This document shows, piece after piece, positions 6,536-7,396 of a stretch of 7,396 bases of DNA. Positions within the stretch are counted from its first letter, which is position 1; every line of letters begins with the position of its first letter. The stretch is from positions 2,161 to 9,556 of the forward strand of contig DFHC01000101.1 of NCBI GenBank assembly GCA_002372575.1, written 5' to 3'. Both the position numbers and the translations under genes were made by a program. This DNA comes from a bacterium UBA3734. GTDB taxonomy: Bacteria; Bacteroidota; Bacteroidia; Bacteroidales; Bacteroidaceae. The notes under the pieces are model-generated. The model did no database searches. It was given only the letters and a program-made list of their open reading frames with translations, and was not told the origin of the DNA.

Positions 6536-7396
6536 ATGAAAAAATGGACGATTGAAGACTCGAAGGAACTCTACAACCTGAACGGTTGGGGAATCTCGTA
6601 TTTCGGTATCAATGAGGCGGGAAACGTCTATGTGACACCCTGCAAGGACCAGACGCAGATCGACCTGCGCGAAGTCATCGACGAACTGGCGCTGCGCGAT
6701 GTCACGCCGCCCGTGCTGCTGCGCTTTCCCGACATTCTCGACAGCCGTATCGAAAAGACGGCGAGCTGCTTCAAAAAAGCGCGCGAGGAATACAACTATC
6801 AGGGCGAGAATTTCATCATCTATCCCGTGAAGGTGAACCAGACGCAGCCCGTGGTCGAGGAAATCATCTCGCACGGACGCAAGTTCAACCTCGGACTCGA
6901 GGCCGGCTCGAAGCCCGAGCTGCACGCCGTCATCGCCGTGCAGTGCCAGAGCGACTCGCTCATCATCTGCAACGGCTATAAAGACCAGTCGTACATCGAG
7001 TTGGCGCTGCTCGCGCAGAAGATGGGCAAGCGTATTTTCATCGTCGTGGAGAAGCTCAACGAGCTCGACATCATCGCCCGCGCCGCCAAAAAGCTCGGCG
7101 TGATGCCCAACCTCGGCATTCGCATTAAGCTGGCCTCGTCGGGCGCCGGAAAATGGGAAGACAGCGGCGGCGACGCCTCGAAATTCGGCCTCACCTCGTC
7201 GGAACTGCTCAAGGCGCTGCAAATTCTCGACGAAAAGGGCATGCGCGACTGCCTGCGACTCATCCATTTCCACATCGGCTCGCAAATCACGAAAATTCGC
7301 CGCATACAGACCGCCCTGCGCGAGGCCGCACAGTTCTACGTGCAGCTCCACAAAATGGGCTACAACGTCGATTTCGTGGACTGCGGCGGCGGACTG
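6536..7396 (+). CDS. speA: Biosynthetic arginine decarboxylase SpeA, 5' part, cut by the window end
   Basis: SpeA is the pyridoxal-phosphate enzyme that decarboxylates arginine to agmatine, the first step of the agmatine route to putrescine and spermidine. Translation from the ATG at 6536 gives 287 uninterrupted codons to the window edge, under half of a family that is usually about 630-660 residues. The opening MKKWTIEDSKELYNLNGWG, then LLRFPDILDSRI (61-72), the PLP-lysine motif YPVKVNQ (96-102, Lys99), GLEAGSK (120-126), KFGL (216-219), HFHIGSQ (244-250) and the start of the glycine-rich phosphate loop (CGGGL, 283-287) are all typical of the fold III SpeA family. The N-terminus is shorter than in E. 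coli SpeA. No Shine-Dalgarno sequence precedes the ATG. It is transcribed divergently from mraZ and codon use is GC-rich like its neighbours. Diaminopimelate and ornithine decarboxylases share the fold, but the N-terminal motifs favour SpeA. Confidence 0.95.
   Translation, partial: MKKWTIEDSKELYNLNGWGISYFGINEAGNVYVTPCKDQTQIDLREVIDELALRDVTPPVLLRFPDILDSRIEKTASCFKKAREEYNYQGENFIIYPVKVNQTQPVVEEIISHGRKFNLGLEAGSKPELHAVIAVQCQSDSLIICNGYKDQSYIELALLAQKMGKRIFIVVEKLNELDIIARAAKKLGVMPNLGIRIKLASSGAGKWEDSGGDASKFGLTSSELLKALQILDEKGMRDCLRLIHFHIGSQITKIRRIQTALREAAQFYVQLHKMGYNVDFVDCGGGL

Noticed and set aside
1..7396. A search for an undescribed defence, mobile or biosynthetic system.
   Set aside because: All coding space is taken by recognised core genes (mraY, murE, ftsI, ftsL, rsmH, mraZ, speA). 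There are no insertion sequences, integrases, array-like spacers or unassigned genes.

Overview
The window is a chromosomal segment from a Bacteroidota bacterium, most likely a Bacteroidales member near Prevotella (the genus is inferred from the look of the proteins, not tested). Four things support this. The division and cell-wall gene order is mraZ-rsmH-ftsL-ftsI-murE-mraY, with no murF between murE and mraY. The FtsL is of the Bacteroidota type. The division PBP carries a C-terminal PASTA domain. Start codons lack Shine-Dalgarno sequences, and the two inferred promoters have a TAnnTTTG -7 box. The MurE has the DNPR motif of meso-diaminopimelate-adding enzymes, so the cell should have DAP-type (Gram-negative) peptidoglycan.

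Positions 1-6314 are the start of a dcw (division and cell wall) operon, read right to left on the minus strand. MraZ (regulator) and RsmH (16S rRNA methyltransferase) come first. FtsL and FtsI (septal divisome) follow, then MurE and the first two thirds of MraY (peptidoglycan precursor synthesis), which runs off the left edge. Junctions are very tight at mraZ/rsmH (stop and start abut), rsmH/ftsL (4-nt overlap) and ftsI/murE (12 nt). The two looser junctions, ftsL/ftsI (61 nt) and murE/mraY (78 nt), each hold a GC-rich hairpin of similar sequence, set at exactly the same distance from the upstream TAG stop codon. The murE/mraY gap also holds four imperfect 8-bp tandem repeats just before the mraY start.

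Positions 6315-6535 are a 221-bp divergent intergenic region. On the mraZ side there is a -7 box preceded by three direct repeats at a 10-bp period, matching the known MraZ operator pattern, so the operon is probably autoregulated by MraZ. A/T tracts fill the middle. On the right side a 13-bp dyad and a second -7 box face the rightward gene.

Positions 6536-7396 hold the first 287 codons of speA, biosynthetic arginine decarboxylase (polyamine synthesis), on the plus strand and cut by the window end. Most of its length is overlapped on the opposite strand by a long open frame that is only a shadow.

I see no mobile element, CRISPR array, RNA gene or clearly new multi-gene system. The gene content is core housekeeping. 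The parts worth a second look are the regulatory and repeat elements between the genes.
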